From PALSA-129 sp050014595 (GTDB taxonomy: Bacteria; Acidobacteriota; Terriglobia; Bryobacterales; Bryobacteraceae), in assembly GCA_050014595.1 (NCBI GenBank), contig JBEKDA010000002.1, positions 62,001-126,000 on the forward strand: a stretch of 64,000 nucleotides of DNA, written 5' to 3'. Below the pieces are notes generated by a model, which made no database searches, was not told the origin of the DNA, and worked only from the letters and a program-made list of their open reading frames with translations. A program made the translations under genes and the position numbers. How positions within the stretch are numbered: the stretch's first letter is position 1; each line of letters begins with the position of its first letter. Below are positions 14,909-23,383 of the stretch, piece by piece.

Positions 14909-16242
14909 ACGAGATCAAGACCAACGAAGAGCGGTTGCGCTCCGAAATAGAAGATCTCAAGCGGCGGTTAGCCGCCGGCCAGTCCCACGGGCCGGCCGTC
15001 GAACGCAAGGGCCCGACGTTTCGCACCTTTGCGGTGTTGATTTCGCTGGTGCTGGCGCTGGTGGTGGCGGGCTACTTTTTGGGGTACCTTCCACGGCAAC
15101 AGCGCGAAATGGCATTGGCCCAGGAGTCGAAAGCCGGCGGGGAAGCGCTGCCGGTGGTGAACGTGGCGCCGGTGGAGCGGTCCCTGGCAAAGGGCAACCT
15201 GGTGCTGGCGGGCAACATACAGGCGGTGACGGAAGCGCCGGTGATGGCGCGCTCCAGCGGGTACGTTCTGAAGCGCTACGTGGACATCGGCGACCGCGTG
15301 CAGGAGGGCCAGGTGCTGGCGGAGATCGAGGCGCCGGAGCTGGATCAACAGATCGCGCAGGCGAAGGCCACCGTGGACCAGGCGCGCAGCAACATCGAGC
15401 AGACCCAGGCGGCGCTCGAACAGGGACGCAGCAACGCAGCGCTCGCCAAGGTGACCGCCGACCGCCAGCAGAAGCTCTTCGACAAGGACGTGATCTCGCG
15501 GCAGGACAACGACACCGCGCAAATGCAGTATGCGGCCCAGCAGGCCAACGTGCAGGCCTTGGAGAAAGCCGTGGCGGCGGCGCGCGGCAGCGCGTCGGCG
15601 GTGGAAGCCAACCTGGCGCGGCTCAACGATCTGAAAAATTACCTGACGGTGCGTGCGCCGTTTGCGGGCGTGATCACGGTGCGCAACATCGACGTGGGAG
15701 CGCTGGTGAACGAAGGCAGCACGCTGCTCTATCGCATCGCGCAGACCGGCCGGCTGCGCACGTATCTCAACGTTCCGCAGGCCGACGCCGGCAACGTGCG
15801 GGTGGGGCAGCACGCCACTCTGGAGATCGCGGGCCGCACCGGCGTCAAGGTTCCGGGCGAAGTGACGCGCACGGCGAACTCGCTCGATCCGGCCACGCGC
15901 ACGCTACTGGTGGAAGTGCAGGTCGCGAATGCGGCCGGCACGCTGATGCCGGGGATGTATGCTCAGGTAGACCTGTCGGTGCCGCGGCTGGATCCGCCGC
16001 TGTTGATTCCCGGCGACACCCTGGTGGTGCGCAGCGACGGGCCGCAGGTGGCGGTGGTGGGGCCCGACGGCGTGGTGCATTTCACACGGATTCAACTGGG
16101 CCGCGATTTCGGCCACCATCTCGAGGTGCTGGCAGGCTTGCAACTCGGGCAGCAACTGGTAGCCAACCCCAGCGATGTGGTGCGCGAGGGCGCCAAGGTC
16201 AAGCCGGTTCAGGCTCCCCAACCGGCGGCGGTAAAGCGCTAG
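14905..16242 (+). CDS. RND efflux periplasmic adaptor
   Basis: A 445-residue membrane-fusion protein. It has a charged cytoplasmic N-terminus (residues 1-38), one membrane helix (about 42-63), the barrel-sandwich half 'RSSGYVLKRYVDIGDRVQEG', an alpha-hairpin with Gln/Ala-rich heptads (about 145-240), the second lipoyl half 'LTVRAPFAGVITVRNIDVG', then beta-barrel and membrane-proximal domains. It bridges the inner pump and the outer-membrane channel. It overlaps the pump gene by four bases, so stoichiometric translation is likely. It carries an uncleaved membrane anchor in place of a lipobox. Confidence 0.9.
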   Translation: MNEIKTNEERLRSEIEDLKRRLAAGQSHGPAVERKGPTFRTFAVLISLVLALVVAGYFLGYLPRQQREMALAQESKAGGEALPVVNVAPVERSLAKGNLVLAGNIQAVTEAPVMARSSGYVLKRYVDIGDRVQEGQVLAEIEAPELDQQIAQAKATVDQARSNIEQTQAALEQGRSNAALAKVTADRQQKLFDKDVISRQDNDTAQMQYAAQQANVQALEKAVAAARGSASAVEANLARLNDLKNYLTVRAPFAGVITVRNIDVGALVNEGSTLLYRIAQTGRLRTYLNVPQADAGNVRVGQHATLEIAGRTGVKVPGEVTRTANSLDPATRTLLVEVQVANAAGTLMPGMYAQVDLSVPRLDPPLLIPGDTLVVRSDGPQVAVVGPDGVVHFTRIQLGRDFGHHLEVLAGLQLGQQLVANPSDVVREGAKVKPVQAPQPAAVKR

Positions 16243-16262
16243 CGTCGTGTCCGTCCTAACCG

Positions 16263-16323
16263 TTGACAATGAGCGCAAGAGCGCGACCTGGGGGTCGCGC
16301 GCGGACGAGGGCGTCCGCCCCAC
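16263..16323 (-). repeat. Dispersed double-hairpin repeat, family B, noncoding copy
   Basis: Contains hairpins GCGACC/GGTCGC (about 16283-16298) and GGACG/CGTCC (about 16303-16316). Read on the minus strand it matches the two tandem units at 59841-60010 over about 60 bases, with few differences. It sits between the adaptor and the outer-membrane gene. Confidence 0.75.
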
Positions 16324-16356
16324 TTTGCAATCCAAATCTTCATCAGGAAATTAGCC

Positions 16357-18183
16357 ATGTGCAAATCAATCCTTAGCGTTTTGCTTGCCGGTTGGCTGGT
16401 CGCGGGGCCCGGCGTGGCCGCGCCGCAGGTCAGTTTCCAGAACTCGCCGCGGGTTCACGAGTTGATGCGCGCGGGCAATCTGTACCTATCGTTGCAGGAC
16501 GCGCTGGCGCTGGCGATCGAGAACAACCTGGATATCGAGCTCGAACGGTACCTGTTGCCGCAGGGCGACGCCGAACTGCTGCGGGCGCAAGGAGGCGGCA
16601 CGGTGCGCGGGCTCAACTTCACGATTGCGGAAGTGCCCGTGGGCGTAGGCGGGCCGTTGAGTCCGGTGGTGACCAGCGCGGCGTCGGCCGGCCGCGCCAC
16701 GGCCGGAACGTCGGTGGTCACCAACGCGCTTGAGCTGGGCGTGCTGGGGGAGCCGCAGGATAACTACTCGCTGCAAGGCACCATCGGACAGTCCAGCGGC
16801 GCCGCCGTTCCGGTCTACGATCCGGTGGCGACGGGCCTGTTGAATTTTACCCACCAGACCACTCCGCAGACCAATTTCCAATCTTATGGGACCAACGCGC
16901 TGGTCACCAATACCACGACGGCCAACGCGGGAATCGGGCAAGGTTTTGCGAGCGGCGCGACGGCCTCGGCGAGTTTCAGCAACTACCACACCAACTGGAA
17001 CGCCCTCACCAGCGGCCTCCAGCCGTTTTCCGGCTCGACCCTGGGAGTCACGGTCACGCAGCCGCTGCTGCGAGGTTTCGGCGCCAGCCTGAACCGGCGC
17101 TTCATCCGCATCGCCGCCAACGAACGAAAGATCACCAGCCTGCTGTTCCAGCAGCAGCTCATCGCGACGGTATACGGCGTCATCCGCCTCTACACGGATT
17201 TCGTGGCGCTGACCGAAGACGAGAAAGTGAAGCAGGAAACCGTGACGCTGGCCGAGAAGCTGCAGCGCGACACCGAAGCGCAGGTGGACGTGGGGACGCT
17301 GGCCCGCGTGGAGCTGGCGCGCGCCAGCGCCCAGGTCTTTTCGGCGCGCCAGGACCTGATTAACGCGCATGGCCTGATGGAGGAGCAGGAGGCCATCCTC
17401 AAGACCGTGCTGACGCGGCGCGGCAACGACGACGCCGAAATCCGCGCGGCCCACATCATTCCCACCGACACCCTGACCATACCGGAGCACGACGACCTCC
17501 AGCCGATGCAGGATTTGATTGCCGGAGCGTTACAGAACCGGCCGGACGTGGGGCAGGCGCGGCTGCAGATTGAGAATTCCGTGACCGGACTGGAAGGCGC
17601 GCGCAACGCCACTCTTCCCGAAGTGGATCTGGTGGGCATGATGCAGAACAATGGGCTGGCCGGGACGGGGAATCTATTGGCAGGCAATGCCTATCCCGGT
17701 TACAACGGCGGTTACGGCAGCGCGCTCGAGCAGGTGCTGGCCCGCAACTACCCCACTTACGGGATTGGCGTGCAAGTGACGCTGCCGATCCACAACCGCA
17801 TCGCCGCAGCGGATCTGGCGCGCGACGAGCTGCAGGTGAAGCAATCGCAAGTGCGGCTGGGGCAATTGCAGAACCAGGCCCGTCTGGAAGTGGAAGACGC
17901 GCTGATTGCCATGCGCCGCGCGCGGGCGTCCTACCAGGCCGCGACGGAAGCGCGCCGCCTGCAGCAGGAATCGCTGGAGGCCGAGCAGGCGAAGTTCGAG
18001 GTGGGCTCTTCCACTAGCTTCTTTGTGATTCAGTACGCCAGCCTGCTGGCGCAGGCGAAATCCACCGAAGTGGCGGCGCAAAGTTCGTATGTGAAGGCCA
18101 AGGCCGCGCTGGAGCGGGCCACGGGCTCCATCCTGGAAGACAACCGGATTTCATTCGAGGCCGCGGTTCGAGGCAAGATGTAA
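16357..18183 (+). CDS. TolC-family outer-membrane efflux channel
   Basis: A 608-residue protein with a signal peptide ('SVLLAGWLVAGPGVAA', cleavage near residue 22) and two outer-membrane-efflux (OEP) repeats. Each has long alpha-hairpins, for example 'VGTLARVELARASAQVFSARQ' in part and 'RARASYQAATEARRLQQESL'. It is longer than TolC (about 470) because of a Ser/Thr/Asn-rich segment at about residues 90-215, typical of acidobacterial members. It completes the tripartite efflux operon. The 114-base gap to the adaptor holds a palindromic repeat, which could lower downstream transcript levels. Confidence 0.88.
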   Translation: MCKSILSVLLAGWLVAGPGVAAPQVSFQNSPRVHELMRAGNLYLSLQDALALAIENNLDIELERYLLPQGDAELLRAQGGGTVRGLNFTIAEVPVGVGGPLSPVVTSAASAGRATAGTSVVTNALELGVLGEPQDNYSLQGTIGQSSGAAVPVYDPVATGLLNFTHQTTPQTNFQSYGTNALVTNTTTANAGIGQGFASGATASASFSNYHTNWNALTSGLQPFSGSTLGVTVTQPLLRGFGASLNRRFIRIAANERKITSLLFQQQLIATVYGVIRLYTDFVALTEDEKVKQETVTLAEKLQRDTEAQVDVGTLARVELARASAQVFSARQDLINAHGLMEEQEAILKTVLTRRGNDDAEIRAAHIIPTDTLTIPEHDDLQPMQDLIAGALQNRPDVGQARLQIENSVTGLEGARNATLPEVDLVGMMQNNGLAGTGNLLAGNAYPGYNGGYGSALEQVLARNYPTYGIGVQVTLPIHNRIAAADLARDELQVKQSQVRLGQLQNQARLEVEDALIAMRRARASYQAATEARRLQQESLEAEQAKFEVGSSTSFFVIQYASLLAQAKSTEVAAQSSYVKAKAALERATGSILEDNRISFEAAVRGKM

Positions 18184-18185
18184 GA

Positions 18186-18878
18186 GTGCCTCCGCCACCC
18201 TCCGCGCTGGAACGGCTCTCGCGGCGCTTCCGCCGCCGGCGCATCGAGCGCTTTGTGCGGGAGTTCTCGATCGGCCGGGAGACGCGCGTGCTGGATGTGG
18301 GCGGCACGCCGGACGATTGGCGGATGGCTCCCGTGCAGCCGCGCCTGGTCTTGCTGAACATGCCGAGGGCCCGCGCCGACCTGGCGGGCGCCGCCCAATG
18401 GGTGGCGGGCGACGGGCGCTCGCTGCCGTTTGGCGATCAGTCCTTCGACGTAGTCTTCAGCAATTCTGTGATCGAGCACGTCGGCGATGCCGCCAGCCAG
18501 CAGCGCTTCGCGCGCGAGGTAGCGCGGGTGGGGCGCGGATTCTGGGTGCAGACGCCCAATCGCTGGTTTCCCGTGGAGCAGCATCTATTGACGCCGTTCC
18601 TTCACTGGCTGCCGAAACCGTGGCAACGCGCGGTGGCGCGGCGCGGCACGGTGTGGAGCGCGGTGGCGCGGCCGGCGCCGGACCGGCGCGAGTTTTATAT
18701 CGAACATTTTTTGCAGGACATCCGGCTACTGGGGCCGCGCGAACTGCGGGCGCTGTTTCCGGCGGCGCGCATCCTGCGCGAGCGGTTTCTGGGAGTCACT
18801 AAGTCGCTGATCGCGATTGGAAATCCGAGCCGGGCCCAAGGGAAACCCCGTGAGGGAGCGGTCTTCGCTGATCAATGA
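18186..18878 (+). CDS. SAM-dependent methyltransferase (class I)
   Basis: A 230-residue class I methyltransferase. Motif I is 'VLDVGGTPDDW', an acidic residue follows near 'VAGDGRSLPF', and the post-I region is 'FDVVFSNSVIEHV'. The GTG start lies two bases after the TolC-like stop, so it is probably co-transcribed with the efflux operon, though a role in export is not evident. The family methylates small molecules or lipids. The last dozen residues ('GKPREGAVFADQ') are encoded by a partial copy of dispersed repeat A, so the natural C-terminus may have been replaced. Confidence 0.75.
   Translation: MPPPPSALERLSRRFRRRRIERFVREFSIGRETRVLDVGGTPDDWRMAPVQPRLVLLNMPRARADLAGAAQWVAGDGRSLPFGDQSFDVVFSNSVIEHVGDAASQQRFAREVARVGRGFWVQTPNRWFPVEQHLLTPFLHWLPKPWQRAVARRGTVWSAVARPAPDRREFYIEHFLQDIRLLGPRELRALFPAARILRERFLGVTKSLIAIGNPSRAQGKPREGAVFADQ
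18848..18863 (+). repeat. Dispersed repeat family A, partial copy inside a gene end
   Basis: CCGTGAGGGAGCGGTC matches the 3' half of the element at 4776-4800 and lies in the last codons of the methyltransferase gene. Confidence 0.5.
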
Positions 18879-18888
18879 GAGTGCATTG

Positions 18889-19878
18889 ATGAAACGGTGT
18901 ATTAAGTTCGCTATGTTACTTGCGTTCGCGGCGGCGCTCAGCGCGCAGACCTCGGAGTTCGTCGCGGAGCGCATGCCCACGCCCTCGTGCCACGCTTCCA
19001 CCATCGTCGAGCTGCGCCCCGGCGAGTTGATGGCGGCCTGGTTCGGCGGTACGGCGGAGGGCCGGCCGGACGTGGCTATCTGGGGCGCGCTCCGGCAAAA
19101 CGAACATTGGGGCGCGCCGGCCGAGCTGGTGCGCGAGCCGGATATCGCCACCTGGAATCCGGTGCTGTTCCGCTCCGGCGATGCCGTGCTCTGGCTCTAC
19201 TATAAGTTCGGCCCGAGTCCGCAACAGTGGACGGCCGGCCGGATGTCGAGCCGCGACGACGGCAAAACCTGGTCGGCGCCGGAGCACCTTCCGGCCGGCA
19301 TCTACGGGCCCATTCGCGCCAAGCCGCTGGTGCTGCCGGATGGAACCATCGTGAGCGGAACCTCGGTGGAGAGCTACCAATCGTGGTCGGCGTGGATCGA
19401 GCGCAGCACCGACCAGGGAAAGACCTGGACGCGGCACGGCCCCATTCGCGCGGAAGGCGGCGGCATCATCCAACCGGTGGTGGTCTGGATGGGCGGCAAG
19501 CACGTGCGGTTTTACGCGCGGTCGCAGTTCGGACGGATTGTGGTGGCCGATTCGCTGGACGCCGGCATAACGTGGACCGGCGCTCACCCCATCGATCTTC
19601 CCAATCCCAACGCCGGCATCGACGCGGTGCGCCTGAAGGACGGCCGTTTGGTGATGGTGTACAACCACAGCGCCATGGCGCGCAGCCCATTGAATCTGGC
19701 GGTGAGCGGGGATGGCGACCACTGGACGGAGTTTCATGCGCTCGAGACCGAACCGGGCGAGTACTCCTACCCGGCGATGATCCAGGCGAGCGACGGCGGT
19801 CTGCACATCACTTACACGTGGCGGCGGGAGCGCATCAAGTATGTGAACTGGCCGCTGGCGGCGATTCCGAAACCGTAG
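18889..19878 (+). CDS. Secreted sialidase-like (BNR/Asp-box) protein
   Basis: A 329-residue protein with a signal peptide ('FAMLLAFAAALSAQ', cleavage near residue 19). Asp-box turns recur: 'SSRDDGKTW', 'STDQGKTW', 'SLDAGITW' and 'SGDGDHW', giving a six-bladed beta-propeller as in sialidases. The start at 18889 is chosen over 18817 because it places the signal peptide at the N-terminus and begins ten bases after the upstream stop. Family members act outside the cytoplasm on glycans; many acidobacterial ones are annotated as exo-alpha-sialidase without proof of substrate. It ends before a convergent thioredoxin-like gene. Confidence 0.78.
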   Translation: MKRCIKFAMLLAFAAALSAQTSEFVAERMPTPSCHASTIVELRPGELMAAWFGGTAEGRPDVAIWGALRQNEHWGAPAELVREPDIATWNPVLFRSGDAVLWLYYKFGPSPQQWTAGRMSSRDDGKTWSAPEHLPAGIYGPIRAKPLVLPDGTIVSGTSVESYQSWSAWIERSTDQGKTWTRHGPIRAEGGGIIQPVVVWMGGKHVRFYARSQFGRIVVADSLDAGITWTGAHPIDLPNPNAGIDAVRLKDGRLVMVYNHSAMARSPLNLAVSGDGDHWTEFHALETEPGEYSYPAMIQASDGGLHITYTWRRERIKYVNWPLAAIPKP

Positions 19879-19914
19879 GTCTCCGGTCGCGTAAGGTTGC
19901 GCCTTTACGGGAAA

Positions 19915-19939
19915 CCACTCCCTCACGGTCGTGGCTCGG
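19915..19939 (-). repeat. Dispersed repeat family A, inverted copy
   Basis: The reverse complement matches the 4776-4800 element with a few substitutions. It lies between two convergent genes. Confidence 0.65.
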
Positions 19940-19966
19940 ATCGGAGTAAGGCGTAGGCCGGCGATC

Positions 19967-21142
19967 TTACTTTGCCGGCTTGTCGGCCAGCATCTGCTCC
20001 ACGATGGCCTTCACTTCTTTCTTGACGCGCGTAAGTTCTTCGCCGCTGCCAACGCTCGGGAAGCCCGTGTGGACGGCCTTAATGCGGCCATCTCCGCCGA
20101 TGTAAATCGAAGTGGGATAGGCCCCGATGTGTTCGACTTGAGGGATGACTTCACCGAGGTTGCGCGGCGGAGGGCCCGCCAGCAGCATCGGATAGGCGAT
20201 CCCGTACTTGCGGACGAAGGCTTTGAGCGGCGCGTAAGCGGGGTCATCGGAGTATTCGAAGCAGAATCCGACGATGTCCAGTCCCTGGGAGTGATAACTC
20301 TTGTATAACTCCGCCAGGAACGGCGCTTCGTCGCGGCAGTTCGGGCACCAGCTTCCCGTAACCGTCACGATATACGGCTTACCCGCGAAGTCATCTTCCG
20401 TCACGGTCTTGCCGTTGAGGTCCGGAAAGCTGAAATGGAACCTGGCGGCGGGATCCTTGGCCCGGGCGTACATCGATGGATCTTCGGGGGGCAGGAGGTT
20501 GCGCGCGCGCGCCGCGGCCGGGCGGTACGCCGTCATTTTGGAGTTGCCCTGCGTGAGGTCAATGGTCCCGTCGGCCAGTAAGGTGCCGTTGAGCGAGACC
20601 GCGCGGTCGCCCGAAAAATGACTGATCAGGAAATGGCCGCCGTCCACGCGGCCCACCAGCGTGCCGACGTCGCCGTCCACCCTCAGGATGGTGCCCTTCA
20701 AGTCGGCGCCGGACTGCTGCAGCAGCAACTGGTTGCCGACCGTGGCTGCTTTCGTGTGGACCTCCCATTCGCCGTCGAATTTTGCGGGTGGTTGCGTGGG
20801 AGCCGGCGGCGGTTGGTAATGCTTCGCCTCAATTGCGCTGGGCCGCGGCGATCGGAGACTCCGATAACTCCCGGTCAACGCGCCGTCCTTCGCGGTAAGT
20901 TGCAGTTCCGTGTTCAAGTAGTCCCAGCGGGCCGTCATGGCTCCGTCTTTGAGCTCGGCCGACGTAGAGCAGGCCGGTTGGGTGTCCTCAAAGAAACAGA
21001 CGCGCGCGGGCGATTCGGTAACTTCCATGCGGAAAGGAACGCGGGCTCCGTTGGAGCTGATGATTGCATCCCACCGGCCGTCAAAGTCGCCGGCCAGGGC
21101 CACGGTTGCGGGCACGAGTAACCAGAGGGCAAATCTTCGCAT
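19967..21142 (-). CDS. Exported thioredoxin-fold protein (TlpA-like)
   Basis: A 391-residue protein with a signal peptide (residues 1-17, 'LWLLVPATVALAG'). The middle (about 20-210) is beta-rich and of unknown fold. The C-terminal TlpA/ResA-like domain (about 232-391) has active site 'GSWCPNCRDEAPF' (C266, C269) and the cis-proline region 'GAYPTSIYIGGDGRI'. TlpA-like proteins act in the periplasm in disulfide reduction or cytochrome c maturation; both cysteines are present. Divergent from the cyclodeaminase-like gene (48 bases apart), so the two may share a control region. Confidence 0.82.
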   Translation of the reverse strand: MRRFALWLLVPATVALAGDFDGRWDAIISSNGARVPFRMEVTESPARVCFFEDTQPACSTSAELKDGAMTARWDYLNTELQLTAKDGALTGSYRSLRSPRPSAIEAKHYQPPPAPTQPPAKFDGEWEVHTKAATVGNQLLLQQSGADLKGTILRVDGDVGTLVGRVDGGHFLISHFSGDRAVSLNGTLLADGTIDLTQGNSKMTAYRPAAARARNLLPPEDPSMYARAKDPAARFHFSFPDLNGKTVTEDDFAGKPYIVTVTGSWCPNCRDEAPFLAELYKSYHSQGLDIVGFCFEYSDDPAYAPLKAFVRKYGIAYPMLLAGPPPRNLGEVIPQVEHIGAYPTSIYIGGDGRIKAVHTGFPSVGSGEELTRVKKEVKAIVEQMLADKPAK

Positions 21143-21190
21143 ATGCGAATTCTATCGTGTTCAAGGCTCCCGTGCATCCGGCGCGCTAAA

Positions 21191-22144
21191 ATGGACAGCG
21201 GTTTGCGAATCATCGAGCTGTCCGAAATCCGGCGCGCGCTGGCTTACCCCGATCTCATCAGTTGCATGCGCGACGCTTTAATCGCCCAGTCCCGCGGCGA
21301 ATGCGATACACCCATGCCGATGCACCTCGACATTGCATCGGAGCGGGCCGAAGTCCACATGAAGTCCAGTTACCGGCGTGGCGGCCGGTATTTCGCCGTG
21401 AAAGTCGCGACCACTTTTCCCGGCAACGTGTCGCGCGATCTGCCCACCGGCAACGGCATGGTGCTGCTGGCGTCGGCCGAAACCGGCGAGCCCGTGGCGA
21501 TGCTGGCCGATGAGGGCCACCTCACGGATTTGCGTACGGCTGCCGTGGCCGCCATGGTGACCTGCGAACTCGGGCGGCGCGACGAGAGCATCGGCATCCT
21601 CGGCACCGGCGTGCAGGCGCGCCTGCAAGCGCGGATGCACGCGGAAGTCCTCAAGCTGAAACAAATCTGGATCTGGGGCCGCTCGGTGGAGCGGGCGCTC
21701 GAATGCTCGCGCGACCTCGCCCCCGCTCTCGCCATTGCCGCGCCGGGCGCGGAGGTGCGAATCGCCGGGTCGCCGCGCGAAGTGGCCGAGCGCACGCGCC
21801 TCATCGTCACCACCACGTCGTCGCGCCAGGCGCTGCTGGCCGCCGCCGACGTGCAGGCCGGCGCGCACATCTGCGCCGTCGGCGCGGATTCCACCGGGAA
21901 ACAGGAGCTCGACCCCGAAATCCTGGAACAGGCCGCGCTGTTGCTGGTGGATTCGCGCCGCCAGTGTGAGAAGCTGGGGGAATTGCAGCACGCGCCGGGC
22001 GAGTGGGAGCGTGCGATGGAGATCGGCGCCTTCTGCGAAGCGCCGCCTGCGTGGGACGGCGCCGGGGTCAGCGTCTGCGACCTCACCGGGCTCGGGGTCG
22101 AGGACCTGTACATCGCCGAATACTGTTACGAGAGGCTCACTTGA
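21191..22144 (+). CDS. Ornithine cyclodeaminase / mu-crystallin family protein
   Basis: A 317-residue protein of the OCD family. The substrate part has 'DLPTGNGMVLLASAETGEP' and 'EGHLTDLRTAAVAAM', and the Rossmann part has 'SIGILGTGVQARLQARMH' and 'TTTSSRQALL'. Members are NAD(P)-dependent: ornithine cyclodeaminase, lysine cyclodeaminase, ketimine reductase or alanine dehydrogenase. The precise reaction cannot be told. Start ATG 21191 is chosen because the conserved region starts there; an earlier frame start at 21143 adds a Cys/Arg-rich leader. The stop overlaps the aminotransferase start (TTGA), so they form one unit that likely handles an amino acid. Confidence 0.82.
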   Translation: MDSGLRIIELSEIRRALAYPDLISCMRDALIAQSRGECDTPMPMHLDIASERAEVHMKSSYRRGGRYFAVKVATTFPGNVSRDLPTGNGMVLLASAETGEPVAMLADEGHLTDLRTAAVAAMVTCELGRRDESIGILGTGVQARLQARMHAEVLKLKQIWIWGRSVERALECSRDLAPALAIAAPGAEVRIAGSPREVAERTRLIVTTTSSRQALLAAADVQAGAHICAVGADSTGKQELDPEILEQAALLLVDSRRQCEKLGELQHAPGEWERAMEIGAFCEAPPAWDGAGVSVCDLTGLGVEDLYIAEYCYERLT

Positions 22145-23265
22145 AAATCGAACCGTTTGAGATGGAACGCATGCAGTCGACGTGGGAAAACGTCGTCGAA
22201 ATAGACATGAGCGAAAGCGGCGTGCGGCCCGTGACGCTGCTGGAGTTGGCGGAGATGGGGCTCGACCTCAACGCTATTCTCAGCATGCCTCTGGGCTACA
22301 GCCAGTCGAACGGCACCATTCCGCTGCGCGAAGCCCTGGCCGCCCTCTATCCCGGCTCGACGCCGGACCACATCGAGGTCACCAACGGCACCTCGGAAGC
22401 CAATTATCTGCTGGCGCTCGCGCTGCTGCGCGACGGCGATGAGGTGGCCATGGAAGTCCCCAATTACATGCAGTATGGCGGGCTGCCGAAGAGTTGCGGC
22501 GCGCGGCTGCGCCCCTTCCGCCTGCTGCTCGACCGCGGTTGGGAGCCGGATTGGGACGAATTCGAACAGGCCGTCAACGAAAAGACGCGGCTGGTGTATC
22601 TCTCGAATCCCAACAATCCCACCGGCTCCGTGCTCACCGGGGAAGCCATGCGCCGCATCGTGACGCGCTGCGAGCGGGTGGGCGCTTATCTGCTGGCCGA
22701 CGAAGTCTATCTCGGCGCGGAGATTCATGGCGAGCGCACGCGCAGCTTCTGGGGCATGAGCGACCGCGTCATCGTCACCAGCGGGCTCTCGAAAGCCTAC
22801 GGAATTCCGGGAGTGCGCATCGGTTGGATCGCCGGCCCGAAGGAAGTGGTGGCGCAGTGCTGGGGCCAGCACGACTACATCACCATCGGGCCGAACAAGA
22901 TCTCCGACGCGGTGGCGCGCGTGGCCGTGCAGGCGGAAAACCGCGAGAAGCTGTACGCGCGCACGCGGGCCATCCTGCAGCAGAATTTGCCGATCGTGCG
23001 GAAGTGGATCGGGAGCTTCGCCGGCAAGCTGGAGTTTTGCGAGCCGCGCGCGGGCGCTCTGTGCCTGGTGCGGTACAATTCTCCGATGCCGAGCTACCCG
23101 CTGTGCGAGCGCGTGCGTGTGAACCAGAGCGTGCTGATTGTGCCGGGCGTGCATTTGGGCCTGGAAGGATTCGTGCGGCTGTGGTTGGGCGGGAGGCCGG
23201 AGTTCCTCAGCGAAGGGCTGCGGAGGATCGGGATCGAATTCGGAAAGGCATTCGGGAGCAGCTAA
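22141..23265 (+). CDS. PLP-dependent aminotransferase class I/II
   Basis: A 374-residue fold-type I aminotransferase. The substrate/cofactor region includes 'NGTSEANYLLALALL', 'YLSNPNNPTGSVL', 'YLLADEVYLGAE' and the PLP lysine in 'SGLSKAYGIPGVRIGW'. The TTG at 22141 overlaps the preceding TGA by four bases and gives the family start 'KIEPFEMERMQSTWEN'. An ATG 21 bases later is possible. Coupled with an OCD-like dehydrogenase and followed by an amino-acid permease, it suggests uptake and breakdown of an amino acid, perhaps a proline or ornithine derivative (inference). Confidence 0.85.
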   Translation: MKIEPFEMERMQSTWENVVEIDMSESGVRPVTLLELAEMGLDLNAILSMPLGYSQSNGTIPLREALAALYPGSTPDHIEVTNGTSEANYLLALALLRDGDEVAMEVPNYMQYGGLPKSCGARLRPFRLLLDRGWEPDWDEFEQAVNEKTRLVYLSNPNNPTGSVLTGEAMRRIVTRCERVGAYLLADEVYLGAEIHGERTRSFWGMSDRVIVTSGLSKAYGIPGVRIGWIAGPKEVVAQCWGQHDYITIGPNKISDAVARVAVQAENREKLYARTRAILQQNLPIVRKWIGSFAGKLEFCEPRAGALCLVRYNSPMPSYPLCERVRVNQSVLIVPGVHLGLEGFVRLWLGGRPEFLSEGLRRIGIEFGKAFGSS

Positions 23266-23383
23266 GGGCCAGTGGGACAGGCCATCGGGTCTTGTGGTCT
23301 GTCATGCCTCTCTAAACTTCACGCGCCGGGCAGCCGACAAGAACCGATGTCCCACTCTGACTTCCCCACTTGTACACTGGAAC